Below, piece after piece: positions 8,155-17,297 of a DNA stretch of 64,000 nucleotides (the first letter of the stretch is position 1; every line of letters begins with the position of its first letter). Under the pieces are notes generated by a model. That model saw only the letters and a program-made list of their open reading frames with translations. It was not told the origin of the DNA and ran no database searches. A program made the position numbers and the translations under genes. The stretch is taken from NCBI GenBank assembly GCA_937910385.1, contig CALEPT010000222.1, positions 1 to 64,000 on the forward strand. The letters run 5' to 3'. The stretch is from an uncultured Ruminococcus sp. (GTDB taxonomy: Bacteria; Bacillota; Clostridia; Oscillospirales; Ruminococcaceae).

Positions 8155-9555
8155 ATGAGAAAAGTGCAACTGACAGAGACCGTCCTGCGTGACGCTCAGC
8201 AGTCGCTTATGGCGACAAGACTGCCTTATGCGGATTATGAGGGGACATTATCCGATATGGACAAGGCAGGATACTATTCTATCGAATGCTGGGGCGGAGC
8301 TACATTTGATTCATGTCTTCGCTATCTTGGCGAGGATCCATGGGAAAGGCTTCGTAATCTGAGAAAAAATCTTCCTAACAGCAAGCTCCAGATGCTGCTG
8401 AGAGGACAGAATCTTCTCGGCTATAAGCACTACCACGACGACGTCGTAGAGAAATTCATCGAGCTCTCGATAAAGAACGGAATAGATGTTATCCGAATCT
8501 TCGATGCACTCAACGATTTCAGAAATATCAAGACAGCGCTGGAGGCTACCCAGAAGTACGCTACTGAGAACACCATCGCTTCCGGATGTATTTCTTACAC
8601 GCAGAGCCCTGTGCATACCGTTGATAAGTACATAGAGATGTGTAAAGAGCTCAAAACAATGGGCTTCCAGACCATTTGCCTGAAGGATATGGCAGGAACT
8701 ATGTCTCCCTACGAGGCCGAGCACCTTATAAAGGGCATCAAGGATGCTATCGGCGACATGACACTGATACTCCACACTCACTGCACTACGGGTATGGCTT
8801 ACATGACCATTACAAAGGCTATCGAGTCGGGCATCGACGTTATCGATTGTGCAACATCATGCTTCTCGGGCGGCACGTCTCAGCCTTCTACCGAGACTAT
8901 GTACTATGCTCTCAAGCAGTACGGTATTGAGACAGGTCTCGATGAGGACATTATTAATAAGGTGAACGACTACTTCAAGCCTATCAAGCAGAAATATGTT
9001 GATAACGGTCAGCTCAACCCCAAGAGCCTCGCTACCGACGCTCAGGCGCTCGTTTACAAGGTTCCGGGCGGAATGCTCTCCAATATGATAGCAAATCTTA
9101 CAGATATGCACGCTATGGACAAATTCGACGCAGCTCTTGCAGAGATACCTAAGGTAAGAGCTGATATGGGATATCCTCCGCTTGTAACTCCGCTTTCTCA
9201 GATGGTAGGAAATCAGGCTGTAACAAACGTGCTTGTTGGTGAAAGATATAAGAATATTTCCAAGGAAATAAAGAACTACATCAAGGGCGAATACGGCATC
9301 GCTCCCGCGCCTATCAGTGAAGAGCTCATTGAAAAAGTCCTCGGCGCAGACGGAAAGCCCGTTGACTGCCGCGATGAAGACGTAAAGCGTACAGGCGAAG
9401 ATTTTACTGCTGCTAAGGAAGCTCTCGGTGATCTTGCACGCAGCGAAGAGGACATCATGAGCTATATCTGCTATCCCGATCAGACTGTCAAATTCCTTAA
9501 AGACCGCAAGGCTAAGGAAGAAAACGAAGCTGTTTACACGATCGAGGAAATATAA
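8155..9555 (+). CDS. oadA: Oxaloacetate decarboxylase alpha subunit, carboxyltransferase part
   Basis: 466 residues from ATG 8155, with GAGGAGG 7 bases upstream; a TTG two codons earlier is less likely. The N-terminal TETVLRDAQQSLMATR motif, WGGATFDSCLRYL, LLRGQNLLGY and the LILHTHCTTGMA metal-site segment define the biotin-dependent carboxyltransferase (PycB/OadA) TIM barrel. The chain ends without a biotinyl domain; that domain is encoded separately at 9954. With the downstream gamma, biotin carrier and beta genes it should form the Na+-translocating oxaloacetate decarboxylase, converting oxaloacetate to pyruvate plus CO2 and pumping Na+. Methylmalonyl-CoA decarboxylase is a related alternative, but its alpha subunit belongs to a different fold, so oxaloacetate is favoured. 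Tight spacing (12 bases to the next gene) marks an operon. Confidence 0.92.
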   Translation: MRKVQLTETVLRDAQQSLMATRLPYADYEGTLSDMDKAGYYSIECWGGATFDSCLRYLGEDPWERLRNLRKNLPNSKLQMLLRGQNLLGYKHYHDDVVEKFIELSIKNGIDVIRIFDALNDFRNIKTALEATQKYATENTIASGCISYTQSPVHTVDKYIEMCKELKTMGFQTICLKDMAGTMSPYEAEHLIKGIKDAIGDMTLILHTHCTTGMAYMTITKAIESGIDVIDCATSCFSGGTSQPSTETMYYALKQYGIETGLDEDIINKVNDYFKPIKQKYVDNGQLNPKSLATDAQALVYKVPGGMLSNMIANLTDMHAMDKFDAALAEIPKVRADMGYPPLVTPLSQMVGNQAVTNVLVGERYKNISKEIKNYIKGEYGIAPAPISEELIEKVLGADGKPVDCRDEDVKRTGEDFTAAKEALGDLARSEEDIMSYICYPDQTVKFLKDRKAKEENEAVYTIEEI

Positions 9556-9567
9556 GGAGGCTGCCGT

Positions 9568-9951
9568 ATGTTTAATAATATTGCACTTGCAGCCGAGAAT
9601 GTCGGTGATAAGCTAAGTATCGGCGATGCTGCGATAACCGCGATATTCGGATATTCAGTCGTATTCTTCGGACTTGTTATCCTTATGGTTGTGCTTTACT
9701 GCACCGGCGCTTACTTCAAGTCCAAGGACGCGAAAGCTAATGCTGCCACCGAAAAGAGTGCTCCCGTTATAAAGGAAACTCCCACTGCAGCGCCTGTTGC
9801 TGAGCAGAAGCTCGCTCCGGGCTCGGCAGGTCATGTGAAGCTTTATGATGTTCCCGATAAGGAAGCGGCGATGATAATGGCTATTGTTGCAGATAAACTG
9901 CAGAAGCCGCTTAATGAGCTTCACTTTATTTCCATTAAGGAGGTCAAATGA
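9568..9951 (+). CDS. oadG: Oxaloacetate decarboxylase gamma-like membrane subunit
   Basis: 127 residues with one membrane helix (about 25-47, FGYSVVFFGLVILMVVLYC), then an Ala/Pro-rich tether and a short C-terminal domain. This is the OadG layout: a small single-pass subunit that assembles the alpha and beta subunits at the membrane. Sequence conservation in this family is low, so the call leans on size, topology and position between the alpha subunit and the biotin carrier. AAGGAGG lies just before the ATG. The stop overlaps the region of the next start (ATGA at 9948-9951). Confidence 0.82.
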   Translation: MFNNIALAAENVGDKLSIGDAAITAIFGYSVVFFGLVILMVVLYCTGAYFKSKDAKANAATEKSAPVIKETPTAAPVAEQKLAPGSAGHVKLYDVPDKEAAMIMAIVADKLQKPLNELHFISIKEVK

Positions 9952-9953
9952 TC

Positions 9954-10352
9954 ATGAAGTATAAAGTTACACTTAACGGTAAGACGTATGAAGTAGAGGT
10001 AGAACAGGGTAAAGCGATCCTTCTTGATGAATATGAAGCTATTGCTCCTGCACCGGCAGCGCCTGCTGCTTCCGCTGTTCCTGCTGCACCTGCCGCGCCT
10101 GCTGCTCCTGCGCCTGCAGCTCCCGTAAACCTTGCTGCCGGAGAAACGGTTTCTGCACCTATGCCCGGAAATATCCTGCGTATTGACGTTGCTCAGGGTG
10201 ATACGGTAAAGGCAGGACAGATCCTCGTTATACTTGAAGCTATGAAAATGGAAAACGAGATCGTAGCTCCCAAGGACGGAACGGTCGCTCAGGTCGTTAC
10301 AAGCAAGGGTGCTGTCGTAGATACAGGCGCTCCTCTGGTTGTTATTGCATAA
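9954..10352 (+). CDS. Biotin carboxyl carrier protein of the decarboxylase
   Basis: 132 residues from ATG 9954 (AGGAGG 10 bases upstream). An ATG at 9948 is possible, but it sits only 4 bases from the ribosome site and adds two residues. N-terminal MKYKVTLNGKTYEVEVE, a long Ala-Pro hinge (about 30-60) and a C-terminal biotinyl domain with the biotinylated lysine in EAMKMENEI. The hinge lets the carboxybiotin swing from the alpha subunit to the beta Na+ pump. In Klebsiella this domain is fused to OadA; here it is a separate gene, as in many Clostridia. It needs a biotin ligase encoded elsewhere. Confidence 0.93.
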   Translation: MKYKVTLNGKTYEVEVEQGKAILLDEYEAIAPAPAAPAASAVPAAPAAPAAPAPAAPVNLAAGETVSAPMPGNILRIDVAQGDTVKAGQILVILEAMKMENEIVAPKDGTVAQVVTSKGAVVDTGAPLVVIA

Positions 10353-10364
10353 GGAGGGCGAAAT

Positions 10365-11582
10365 ATGGATATTATTGAAACCCTTAAAACTCTGTGGGAG
10401 GGGTCGGGCTTTCAGAGCTTCTTTGTAAACGGCGGCTGGAAGAATCTGATAATGATAGTCATTTCATGTGTTCTTCTTTATCTCGGGATCAAAAAGAAGT
10501 TTGAACCGCTTCTTCTCGTAGGTATAGCGTTTGGCTGTCTGCTTGTAAATCTGTCATATTTCGGCGCAGATTCAACAGACGCGCTCTATCATCCGGATCT
10601 CTGGACCCAGTTTCTTGATGAAAACAGCGAATACTATCACAGCTACGGTAACATCATGGCTCACGGCGGTCTGCTCGATATCCTTTACATAGGAGTAAAA
10701 GCCGGAGTTTATCCTTCCCTTATTTTTATGGGCGTAGGAGCTATGACTGACTTTGGTCCGCTTATTTCCAATCCCAAGAGCCTGCTCCTCGGAGCTGCTG
10801 CTCAGATGGGTGTATTCCTTGCGTTCTTCGGAGCTGTATGTCTCGGATTTACCGGTCAGGAGGCGGCTTCGATAGGTATCATCGGTGGTGCCGACGGTCC
10901 TACAGCTATCTTCCTCACAACAAGGCTTGCTCCACATCTTCTCGGACCTATAGCTATCGCGGCTTACTCATATATGGCGCTCATTCCAATGATACAGCCA
11001 CCGCTCATGAAACTTCTTACAACCAAAAAGGAGAGGGAAGTTAAGATGGAGCAGTCGCGTCAGGTATCAAAGACTGAGAAGATAATCTTCCCGATAATCG
11101 TAGCTATGTTCGTAATTCTTCTCCTGCCGTCAACGGCTCCGCTCGTAGGCTGCCTTATGCTCGGCAACCTCTGGCGAGAGTGCGGCGTTACGGAGAGGCT
11201 TTCCGATACAGTTCAGAATGCTCTTATGAACATTGTAACAGTATTTCTCGGAATTTCTGTCGGAGCTACAACTGCTGCTGACAAGTTCCTTAACCTCAAG
11301 ACCCTTATGATAATCGGTCTCGGACTTACAGCATTCTGCTTCTCCACAATAGGCGGACTTCTTGTCGGCAAAATAATGTATAAGCTTTCGGGCGGAAAGA
11401 TAAATCCGCTCATAGGTTCTGCAGGCGTTTCTGCTGTACCTATGGCTGCGCGTGTTTCACAGATGGAAGGACAGAAGGCGAATCCCTCTAACTTCCTGCT
11501 CATGCACGCTATGGGACCTAATGTCGCGGGAGTTATCGGTTCTGCTATCGCAGCGGGATTCCTGCTTGCGGTATTCAAATAA
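10365..11582 (+). CDS. oadB: Oxaloacetate decarboxylase beta subunit, Na+ pump
   Basis: 405 residues, polytopic (about 10 helices), with the family hallmark segments FMGVGAMTDFGPLI, SIGIIGGADGPTAIFL and SAVPMAARVSQ. These contain the Asp, Asn/Ser and Arg positions used for Na+ and carboxybiotin chemistry in OadB/MmdB/GcdB. The subunit decarboxylates carboxybiotin and exports Na+. It follows the biotin carrier by 12 bases with an AAGGAGG site, and closes the operon at a strong terminator. The substrate specificity lies in the alpha subunit. Confidence 0.93.
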   Translation: MDIIETLKTLWEGSGFQSFFVNGGWKNLIMIVISCVLLYLGIKKKFEPLLLVGIAFGCLLVNLSYFGADSTDALYHPDLWTQFLDENSEYYHSYGNIMAHGGLLDILYIGVKAGVYPSLIFMGVGAMTDFGPLISNPKSLLLGAAAQMGVFLAFFGAVCLGFTGQEAASIGIIGGADGPTAIFLTTRLAPHLLGPIAIAAYSYMALIPMIQPPLMKLLTTKKEREVKMEQSRQVSKTEKIIFPIIVAMFVILLLPSTAPLVGCLMLGNLWRECGVTERLSDTVQNALMNIVTVFLGISVGATTAADKFLNLKTLMIIGLGLTAFCFSTIGGLLVGKIMYKLSGGKINPLIGSAGVSAVPMAARVSQMEGQKANPSNFLLMHAMGPNVAGVIGSAIAAGFLLAVFK

Positions 11583-11603
11583 TATGATCTGAATAAACTT
11601 ATA

Positions 11604-11638
11604 AAGCTGTCGCTTTCAGAAGAGCGGCAGCTTTTTTG
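11604..11638 (+). terminator. Intrinsic terminator of the oad operon
   Basis: AAGCTGTCGCT (11604-11614) pairs with AGCGGCAGCTT (11622-11632) with one U-G wobble, followed by a run of T. Confidence 0.85.
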
Positions 11639-11746
11639 TGTACAATAATCTTCAAACGCTGATAGATTGGCTATCAAAAGATATCATTCTGCATACATAA
11701 ATTATACATATTCAAAAATCATTCATAAAAAAGATATTATTATTAA

Positions 11747-11775
11747 TTGGCAGAGCAATGATGATATGCTATAAT
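11747..11775 (+). promoter_or_regulatory. Promoter of the second pectate lyase gene
   Basis: TTGGCA (11747-11752), 17-base spacer, TATAAT (11770-11775), about 55 bases upstream of the ATG at 11831. Confidence 0.7.
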
Positions 11776-11830
11776 CAAATTAATGTAAGGTAGTTTATAA
11801 AATCAAAATTTATACAAAGGGGAATTTTTT

Positions 11831-14701
11831 ATGAAAAAAGGGAAAAGAATTATTTCGGCGCTCACCTCAATGTGCATGAGCGCAGCTGCTCTGACATCAA
11901 TTATTCCGGAAAGAGTATCGGAGCTTTCGGCTTATGCAGCGGCTTCATATCCTGTTCAGGAGTTCCGCCTCGGAATGGCTGATACCGACAACAACGTAAC
12001 AGCTTCCGGAGTTTCTCTTGCTCCTGCCGAAATGCAGGGAACATCTGATGAAAAGTGGTCGCTAAATTATATCAGTTCCGGTGTATATGAAATTGTAAAC
12101 TCTGCTACTGGTCAGATACTTACTGCCAACGGCAGTGCGGTATCGCTTGCAGCTGATACCGATGGCTCGAATCAGCGCTGGAAGATAGAGGGAGTTCAGA
12201 AGGACTTCGACGGCTATTACTTATACTACAAGATAACAAGCAACGCTGATTCTTCAAAGTCGCTTACATTCTCTGAAAATTCAGGTGCATTTTCACTTGC
12301 AAGCTATACCGGCGACACATATCAGAAGTATAAACTGAACCTTGACGGACTTGAGGGCTTTGCAGCGAACTGCATGACTTCTTCGGGTGAAAAAGCCGGC
12401 ACCATAGGCGGGCTCCTTGGCGAGGTAGTATATGTTTCTTCTGCTGATGAACTGGAAACTCAGCTGAATACTGTCGGAGCCCAGACTATCGTTATAACTG
12501 CGGATATTGATATGCAGAAAAAGGGCAACACACGTATCCGCGACAATAAAACTATCGTTGGTTCATACAGCGCTCATACGATATATGACTCGCAGTTCCG
12601 TACAAATGACGCTTATGGTGCGGAGGACGACAGCCCCAGCGATAATATAGTTTTCCGCAATCTTGATATGGAAGCTAAAAATGTGGCTAACAGGATACTC
12701 ATCAACATCTGGTCTTCGCGTCAGATATGGATAGACCATATAACATTCAACAGCCAGCTTACATATGACAGAACAGGCAATGGTCAGGATGAGGTAGGCA
12801 AGTTCATCTGGATAAATACTCCTTACGACAGCTACTATGACGCCAAGGACAGACTCCGCAGTCCTGACTATGTAACTATTTCCTATTGTAAATTCACTCA
12901 TCGTTACTGGACCGTTGCTTACGGAACTCAGAATGATGAAATAACCAGAGACAGGACCACTCTTCTCTATAACTGGTGGAATGAGAATGTAAGGCGCTGT
13001 CCTCAGCTCGGCAACGGCTCTGCTCATGTATACAATAACTACTATTCAGCCTATGGAACGAGCAGCAACGGCTCTGCGACTTCGGGAATAATCGGCGGTG
13101 ACGGCTCGGATATGGTATCCGAAAACAATATGTTCAACGGTTACAGCTTGTCGCAGGCTCTTATGATGGGCGGCGGAAGTGACCCTGCGCGTGATTCGGG
13201 TTCCTATCTTTCAACAGCACTCAACGGTTCTGCGTCGGCGGTGAGCTTCTCGCCGAAGGTAACATCTTCGTGGTATCCTAATAAAACTAACTACGGATAC
13301 GAGCTTCTCGATGCATACAATACAAAGAATACTGATACAAAAGCGTTCTGTACAAAGTATGCGGGCTGCTTCAGCAGTGCCAGTGGAATAAAATACATTA
13401 CTGACAGCGACTTTGAAAGCTGGATCTCAACAAGGTATGCAAGTCCTTTCCTGAGACATGTCGAGTTTAAGACAAAGCAGGGCGCAGAGTTTGATACTTC
13501 TTATGATTATACAATAAAAAATGTAAACAGCGGCCTTTATCTTCAGGTAGCAGAGGGAGCAGCTTCAAGCGGAACAAGCGTTGTTCAGGGAAAGCTTGCT
13601 GACAAAAAAGCATACACATGGCATCTGACAGAGGCAGGGGACGGGTATTACTACATCTATACCTGCCTCGGAGACGGAAAGACCTACTGCATAGACCTGC
13701 CCTACGGCAATACTGACAACGGCAACAGCATTGGTATCTGGTCAAATGACGAATCAGATGCAAGAAAGTTCAAATTTATAGATAATGGCGACGGTACTTA
13801 CACAATAACCACAAAATCTACCGGCGACGCAAGCTGCTTCGGAGTTATTTCCAATTCAACAGAGGACGGTGCTGATGTTATCCAGTGGGTATGCAACGGG
13901 CATGATTCGCAGAAGTGGTATGTATATGCCAATATGAACGGTGAACTTTTCAGCGACGTAAGCATACTTGATAATGAGTATTATACGGGTTGGAAGATCG
14001 GCTATGATCTTGCTGCAGGTTCTGAGGTGTTTGGCGACCGTGATTCAAGCAGATGCGCTGTCACAGAATTCTCTGACGGACTTGCCGGAGCAGAAATACT
14101 CATGACTGCCTGTGACGCAAAGGCGCTTACCTCCGACCTTGCAGAGATAACTGCGGGCAATGATATGATCGCTTACGCAGCATTTGATTCGCGCGTAACA
14201 TCTGCTCCCTCATGGCTTTCGGGCTGGACCAAAACCTCTCTTACCATTAACACATCGAATGATCTCACATTTGTGCTTTACTCAAAGGAATTCAGTTCCG
14301 GAGATATATTCACAATAGGACAAAACGGTCAGTCATCCGGCTGCATGAACTACTTCGTAATTGCTGTGAGAAAGATTGCAGAGACAACAACAACAACTAC
14401 TGCTGCGACAACAACAACAACAACTACTACTACGACAACAGCTACGCAGCCGATTTCCGAAGATATAGATTACGGAAACGCAAATTGCGACGCTGCAGTG
14501 AATGTTGCCGATTCTGTCCTGATATTACAGGCTCTTGCAAACAGCGATAAGTACGGAATAAATGGTTCGGACAAAGATCACATCACTGAGCAGGGCTACA
14601 AGAATGCAGATTGCAGCAAGAGCCGCGATGGAGTTACTGCAATGGATGCACTTTATGTTCAGCAGTACACACTTAAGCTTATAACACTTCCCGTTGATTG
14701 A
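11831..14701 (+). CDS. Secreted PL1 pectate lyase with two ricin-type lectin domains and dockerin
   Basis: 956 residues. Signal peptide to about residue 36 (cleavage near AYA-AS). A ricin/CBM13-like trefoil (~40-175) contains NQRWKIE. A PL1 parallel beta-helix (~190-540) includes KTIVGSYSAHTI, NIVFRNLDME, IWIDHITF and RTTLLYNWW, which match the classic Pel signatures (IxG..., vWiDH). A second trefoil (~555-705) has SQKWYVY. Next come the ~140-residue module shared with the lyase at 4250, a Thr/Ala linker (~851-873) and a dockerin (~874-956). It should cleave polygalacturonate in the cellulosome. An AAAGGGG-type ribosome site precedes the ATG. Own promoter and terminator suggest a single-gene transcript. 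Pectate rather than pectin lyase is favoured, but the two are not cleanly separable by eye. Confidence 0.92.
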   Translation: MKKGKRIISALTSMCMSAAALTSIIPERVSELSAYAAASYPVQEFRLGMADTDNNVTASGVSLAPAEMQGTSDEKWSLNYISSGVYEIVNSATGQILTANGSAVSLAADTDGSNQRWKIEGVQKDFDGYYLYYKITSNADSSKSLTFSENSGAFSLASYTGDTYQKYKLNLDGLEGFAANCMTSSGEKAGTIGGLLGEVVYVSSADELETQLNTVGAQTIVITADIDMQKKGNTRIRDNKTIVGSYSAHTIYDSQFRTNDAYGAEDDSPSDNIVFRNLDMEAKNVANRILINIWSSRQIWIDHITFNSQLTYDRTGNGQDEVGKFIWINTPYDSYYDAKDRLRSPDYVTISYCKFTHRYWTVAYGTQNDEITRDRTTLLYNWWNENVRRCPQLGNGSAHVYNNYYSAYGTSSNGSATSGIIGGDGSDMVSENNMFNGYSLSQALMMGGGSDPARDSGSYLSTALNGSASAVSFSPKVTSSWYPNKTNYGYELLDAYNTKNTDTKAFCTKYAGCFSSASGIKYITDSDFESWISTRYASPFLRHVEFKTKQGAEFDTSYDYTIKNVNSGLYLQVAEGAASSGTSVVQGKLADKKAYTWHLTEAGDGYYYIYTCLGDGKTYCIDLPYGNTDNGNSIGIWSNDESDARKFKFIDNGDGTYTITTKSTGDASCFGVISNSTEDGADVIQWVCNGHDSQKWYVYANMNGELFSDVSILDNEYYTGWKIGYDLAAGSEVFGDRDSSRCAVTEFSDGLAGAEILMTACDAKALTSDLAEITAGNDMIAYAAFDSRVTSAPSWLSGWTKTSLTINTSNDLTFVLYSKEFSSGDIFTIGQNGQSSGCMNYFVIAVRKIAETTTTTTAATTTTTTTTTTTATQPISEDIDYGNANCDAAVNVADSVLILQALANSDKYGINGSDKDHITEQGYKNADCSKSRDGVTAMDALYVQQYTLKLITLPVD

Positions 14702-14735
14702 CACGAATAATTAAATTTTAATACCAAAATTTCAA

Positions 14736-14774
14736 GGAGCTTTCGCCGACGGCGGAGGCTCCTCCTCTGTTTTT
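14736..14774 (+). terminator. GC-rich hairpin terminator after the lyase
   Basis: GGAGC-T-TTCGCCG pairs with CGGCGGA-G-GCTCC (14736-14762, two wobble pairs). A TTTTT run begins 8 bases later, so efficiency is uncertain. Confidence 0.55.
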
Positions 14775-14838
14775 AAGGCGAAATTGGTGGATTTTCCGAA
14801 AATTTACCAAAAATTAATGAAAAATATCTCTCAGGTAC

Positions 14839-14867
14839 TTGAAAAATCTGATAGAATAGTGTACAAT
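14839..14867 (+). promoter_or_regulatory. Promoter of the pgk operon
   Basis: TTGAAA (14839-14844), 17-base spacer, TACAAT (14862-14867). Predicted transcription start near 14874. Confidence 0.8.
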
Positions 14868-14877
14868 ATTAATGTAG

Positions 14878-14895
14878 CTGTTAATATTATAACAG
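14878..14895. promoter_or_regulatory. Rex-like operator at the pgk transcription start
   Basis: CTGTTAA-TATT-ATAACAG, an 18-base dyad that matches the Rex consensus TTGTTAA-N4-TTAACAA at 11 of 14 defined positions. It lies just after the -10 box, where a bound repressor would block initiation. A rex gene is present at 38437. Confidence 0.5.
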
Positions 14896-14934
14896 CATTA
14901 GAAATGTATTTTATAACGAAAGGATGTCATACCA

Positions 14935-16155
14935 ATGGCAGGATTAAACAAGGTTACTGTAGAAGACATTAACGTAAAGGGTAGAAAGGTACTTGTAAGA
15001 GTTGATTTCAACGTTCCTATGAAGGACGGTGCTATCACAAACGACAATCGTATCCAGGCTGCTCTTCCTACGATCAACAAGCTTGTTGAAAACGGTGCAA
15101 AGGTGGTTCTTTGCTCTCATCTGGGTAAGCCAAAGAATGGTCCCGAGGCCAAGTTCTCACTCGCTCCCGCAGCAGCAAGACTTGCTGAGCTGGTAAACAC
15201 AAAGGTAACATTTGCAGCAGACGATACTGTAGTAGGTGATAATGCAAAGGCTGCTGTAGCTGCTATGAACGATGGCGAGATCGTTGTTCTTGAGAATACA
15301 CGTTTCCGCGGTGCAGAGGAGACAAAGAACGGCGAGGAATTTTCCAAGGAGCTCGCAGACCTCGTTGACGGTGAGGCTTTCGTAATGGACGCTTTCGGGT
15401 CTGCTCACCGTGCTCATGCTTCAACAGCAGGCGTTACAAAGTTCGTTAAGGAGACTGCCGTTGGTTATCTTATGCAGAAGGAGATACAGTACCTCGGAAA
15501 TGCTGTTGAGGTTCCTGAGAGACCTTTTGTTGCTATACTCGGCGGTGCTAAGGTCGCAGATAAGCTCAATGTTATATCAAATCTTCTTGAAAAGTGTGAT
15601 ACTCTTATTATCGGCGGCGGTATGGCTTACACATTCATCAAGGCTCAGGGCGGTTCGATCGGTAAGTCTCTCGTTGATGACGAGAAGCTCGACTACTGTA
15701 AGGAAATGCTCGCTAAAGCGGAGAGCCTTGGTAAGAAGATCCTTCTTCCTGTTGATACAGCTATCGCTGCTTCATTCCCCGATCCGATCGACGCTGAGAT
15801 CAGTGTAGAATATGTTGATGCTGATAAGATCCCTGCTGATAAAATGGGTCTTGATATCGGTCCTAAGACAGCTCAGATATTTGCTGAGGCTGCAAAGAAC
15901 GCGAAGACAGTCGTTTGGAACGGACCTATGGGCGTTTTTGAGAATCCTACACTCAAGAAGGGTACTGTAGCAGTTTGTGAGGCTCTTGCAGAGGCTGACG
16001 CTACAACTATCATCGGCGGAGGCGATTCTGCAACAGCTGCTATCCAGCTTGGATTTGCAGACAAGATGAGCCACATCTCAACTGGCGGCGGCGCTTCCCT
16101 TGAATACCTTGAAGGCAAGGTTCTTCCAGGCGTTGCAGCGATCGCTGAAAAGTAA
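14935..16155 (+). CDS. pgk: Phosphoglycerate kinase
   Basis: 406 residues, the normal bacterial length. The N-terminal signature [10 protein letters not shown], the [11 protein letters not shown] segment, SHLGKP and the C-terminal nucleotide-binding GGGDSATAA loop are all present. It transfers phosphate from 1,3-bisphosphoglycerate to ADP, the first ATP-yielding glycolytic step. It is first in a pgk - small protein - tpiA - gpmI operon; gapA and eno are not in this window. Its start follows an AAAGGATG-type site. A Rex-like palindrome at the transcription start suggests redox control. Codon use is strongly biased and Shine-Dalgarno-led, as expected for a highly expressed gene. Confidence 0.98.
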   Translation: MAGLNKVTVEDINVKGRKVLVRVDFNVPMKDGAITNDNRIQAALPTINKLVENGAKVVLCSHLGKPKNGPEAKFSLAPAAARLAELVNTKVTFAADDTVVGDNAKAAVAAMNDGEIVVLENTRFRGAEETKNGEEFSKELADLVDGEAFVMDAFGSAHRAHASTAGVTKFVKETAVGYLMQKEIQYLGNAVEVPERPFVAILGGAKVADKLNVISNLLEKCDTLIIGGGMAYTFIKAQGGSIGKSLVDDEKLDYCKEMLAKAESLGKKILLPVDTAIAASFPDPIDAEISVEYVDADKIPADKMGLDIGPKTAQIFAEAAKNAKTVVWNGPMGVFENPTLKKGTVAVCEALAEADATTIIGGGDSATAAIQLGFADKMSHISTGGGASLEYLEGKVLPGVAAIAEK

Positions 16156-16167
16156 TCACGTATAACA

Positions 16168-16193
16168 TAGGGCGGATTTAAGTATTCGCCCTA
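16168..16193 (+). other. Intercistronic hairpin between pgk and the small membrane protein
   Basis: TAGGGCG (16168-16174) pairs with CGCCCTA (16187-16193), 12-base loop, no T-run. It shares GGGCGGATTTA with the hairpin before gpmI, so it may protect or process the mRNA rather than terminate it. Confidence 0.5.
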
Positions 16194-16215
16194 ATTGTGA
16201 TAATTGAGGTGAATT

Positions 16216-16446
16216 ATGAAAAAATGTGATTGCAGCTGCAAGTGTAATTTCACAGACAGCTTAAAGGAGAGCTCGGCGGCTGTATGGCTGTTCGGGATAT
16301 GTGCATTCCTCCTCGGCATTATCGTCGGCTTCTGGTGGTCGCCCGTCAAGAACGGAATTACTATCGGCTCTAACAACAAATCGTATGAAAACGATAATTG
16401 TGCTGTTTCTTATAATGGCGATGATGAAGAAGAATGGAACTGCTAA
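16216..16446 (+). CDS. Small Cys-rich single-pass membrane protein
   Basis: 76 residues. The N-terminus has three closely spaced cysteines (KKCDCSCKCNF actually gives Cys at 4, 6, 8 and 10), followed by one strong membrane helix (about 23-42, AVWLFGICAFLLGIIVGFWW) and an acidic Asn/Asp/Glu tail that ends in Cys. A GAGGTG ribosome site lies 6 bases before the ATG. It sits inside the glycolytic operon between pgk and tpiA, without its own promoter. I do not recognise a family. The Cys cluster on the side before the helix could bind a metal or a redox cofactor; this is inference only. Probably a real gene because of the good start signal and operon position. Confidence 0.7.
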   Translation: MKKCDCSCKCNFTDSLKESSAAVWLFGICAFLLGIIVGFWWSPVKNGITIGSNNKSYENDNCAVSYNGDDEEEWNC

Positions 16447-16501
16447 GACAGTCCGCAGCTCTTATATCAATAGTTAAATAATATCAAAGGAGTAAAATAC
16501 A

Positions 16502-17278
16502 ATGAACAAGTCACTCAGAAAGGCAATAATTGCCGGCAACTGGAAGATGAACAAGACCCGCCCCGAGGCTAAGGAGCTTCTCGAGGCTATCAAGCCACTC
16601 GTTGCTAACGCTGAAGGCAAAGTTGAGGTCATTGCCTGCGTACCCTTCACAAACCTTGAAACTGCTATCAACACAACAGCAGGCAGCAACGTAAAGATCG
16701 GCGCTGAGAACGTTCACTTTGAAAAGAGCGGCGCTTTCACAGGCGAAATATCCGCTGATATGCTCACAGAGCTTGGAGCTGAGTATGTTGTTATCGGTCA
16801 CAGCGAGAGAAGACAGTACTTCGGCGAGACTGATGAGACTGTAAACAAGAGAACTATTGCAGCTCTTGAGGCAGGTCTCAAGCCTATCGTCTGCGTTGGC
16901 GAGCTCAAGTGGGAGCGTCAGTGCAACATCACAGAGGAAGTCATCGCCCGTCAGATCAAGCTCGACCTTTGGTCTCTCACAGCAGAGCAGGTAAAGAACA
17001 CGGTTATTGCTTACGAGCCTGTATGGGCTATAGGCACAGGCCTCACAGCTACACCCGATCAGGCTGAGGAGGTTTGCGGATTTATCCGTGCACAGCTTGC
17101 TAAGCTCTACGATCAGGCTACAGCAGATGCTGTAACTATCCAGTACGGCGGTTCCATGAACGCAGGCAATGCAGCAGAGCTTCTTGCAAAGCCTAACATT
17201 GACGGAGGACTCATCGGCGGAGCTTCACTCAAGGCAGCCGACTTCAACACAATTGTTCAGGCTGCCGTTGAGGGCTGA
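16502..17278 (+). CDS. tpiA: Triosephosphate isomerase
   Basis: 258 residues. The active-site lysine lies in AGNWKMNK, the catalytic histidine in VIGHSERR, the catalytic glutamate in AYEPVWAIGTG, and the phosphate loop in YGGSMNAGNA and GGLIGGASL. It interconverts dihydroxyacetone phosphate and glyceraldehyde 3-phosphate. An AAAGGAG site lies 8 bases before the ATG. Third gene of the glycolytic operon, 55 bases after the small membrane protein and 59 bases before gpmI. Confidence 0.98.
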   Translation: MNKSLRKAIIAGNWKMNKTRPEAKELLEAIKPLVANAEGKVEVIACVPFTNLETAINTTAGSNVKIGAENVHFEKSGAFTGEISADMLTELGAEYVVIGHSERRQYFGETDETVNKRTIAALEAGLKPIVCVGELKWERQCNITEEVIARQIKLDLWSLTAEQVKNTVIAYEPVWAIGTGLTATPDQAEEVCGFIRAQLAKLYDQATADAVTIQYGGSMNAGNAAELLAKPNIDGGLIGGASLKAADFNTIVQAAVEG

Positions 17279-17297
17279 TTTAATAAATTACATTAAG

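Noticed and set aside
14784..14972. 62-codon open frame upstream of pgk
   Set aside because: It runs through the pgk promoter and the Rex-like site and into pgk in another frame, without a ribosome site.
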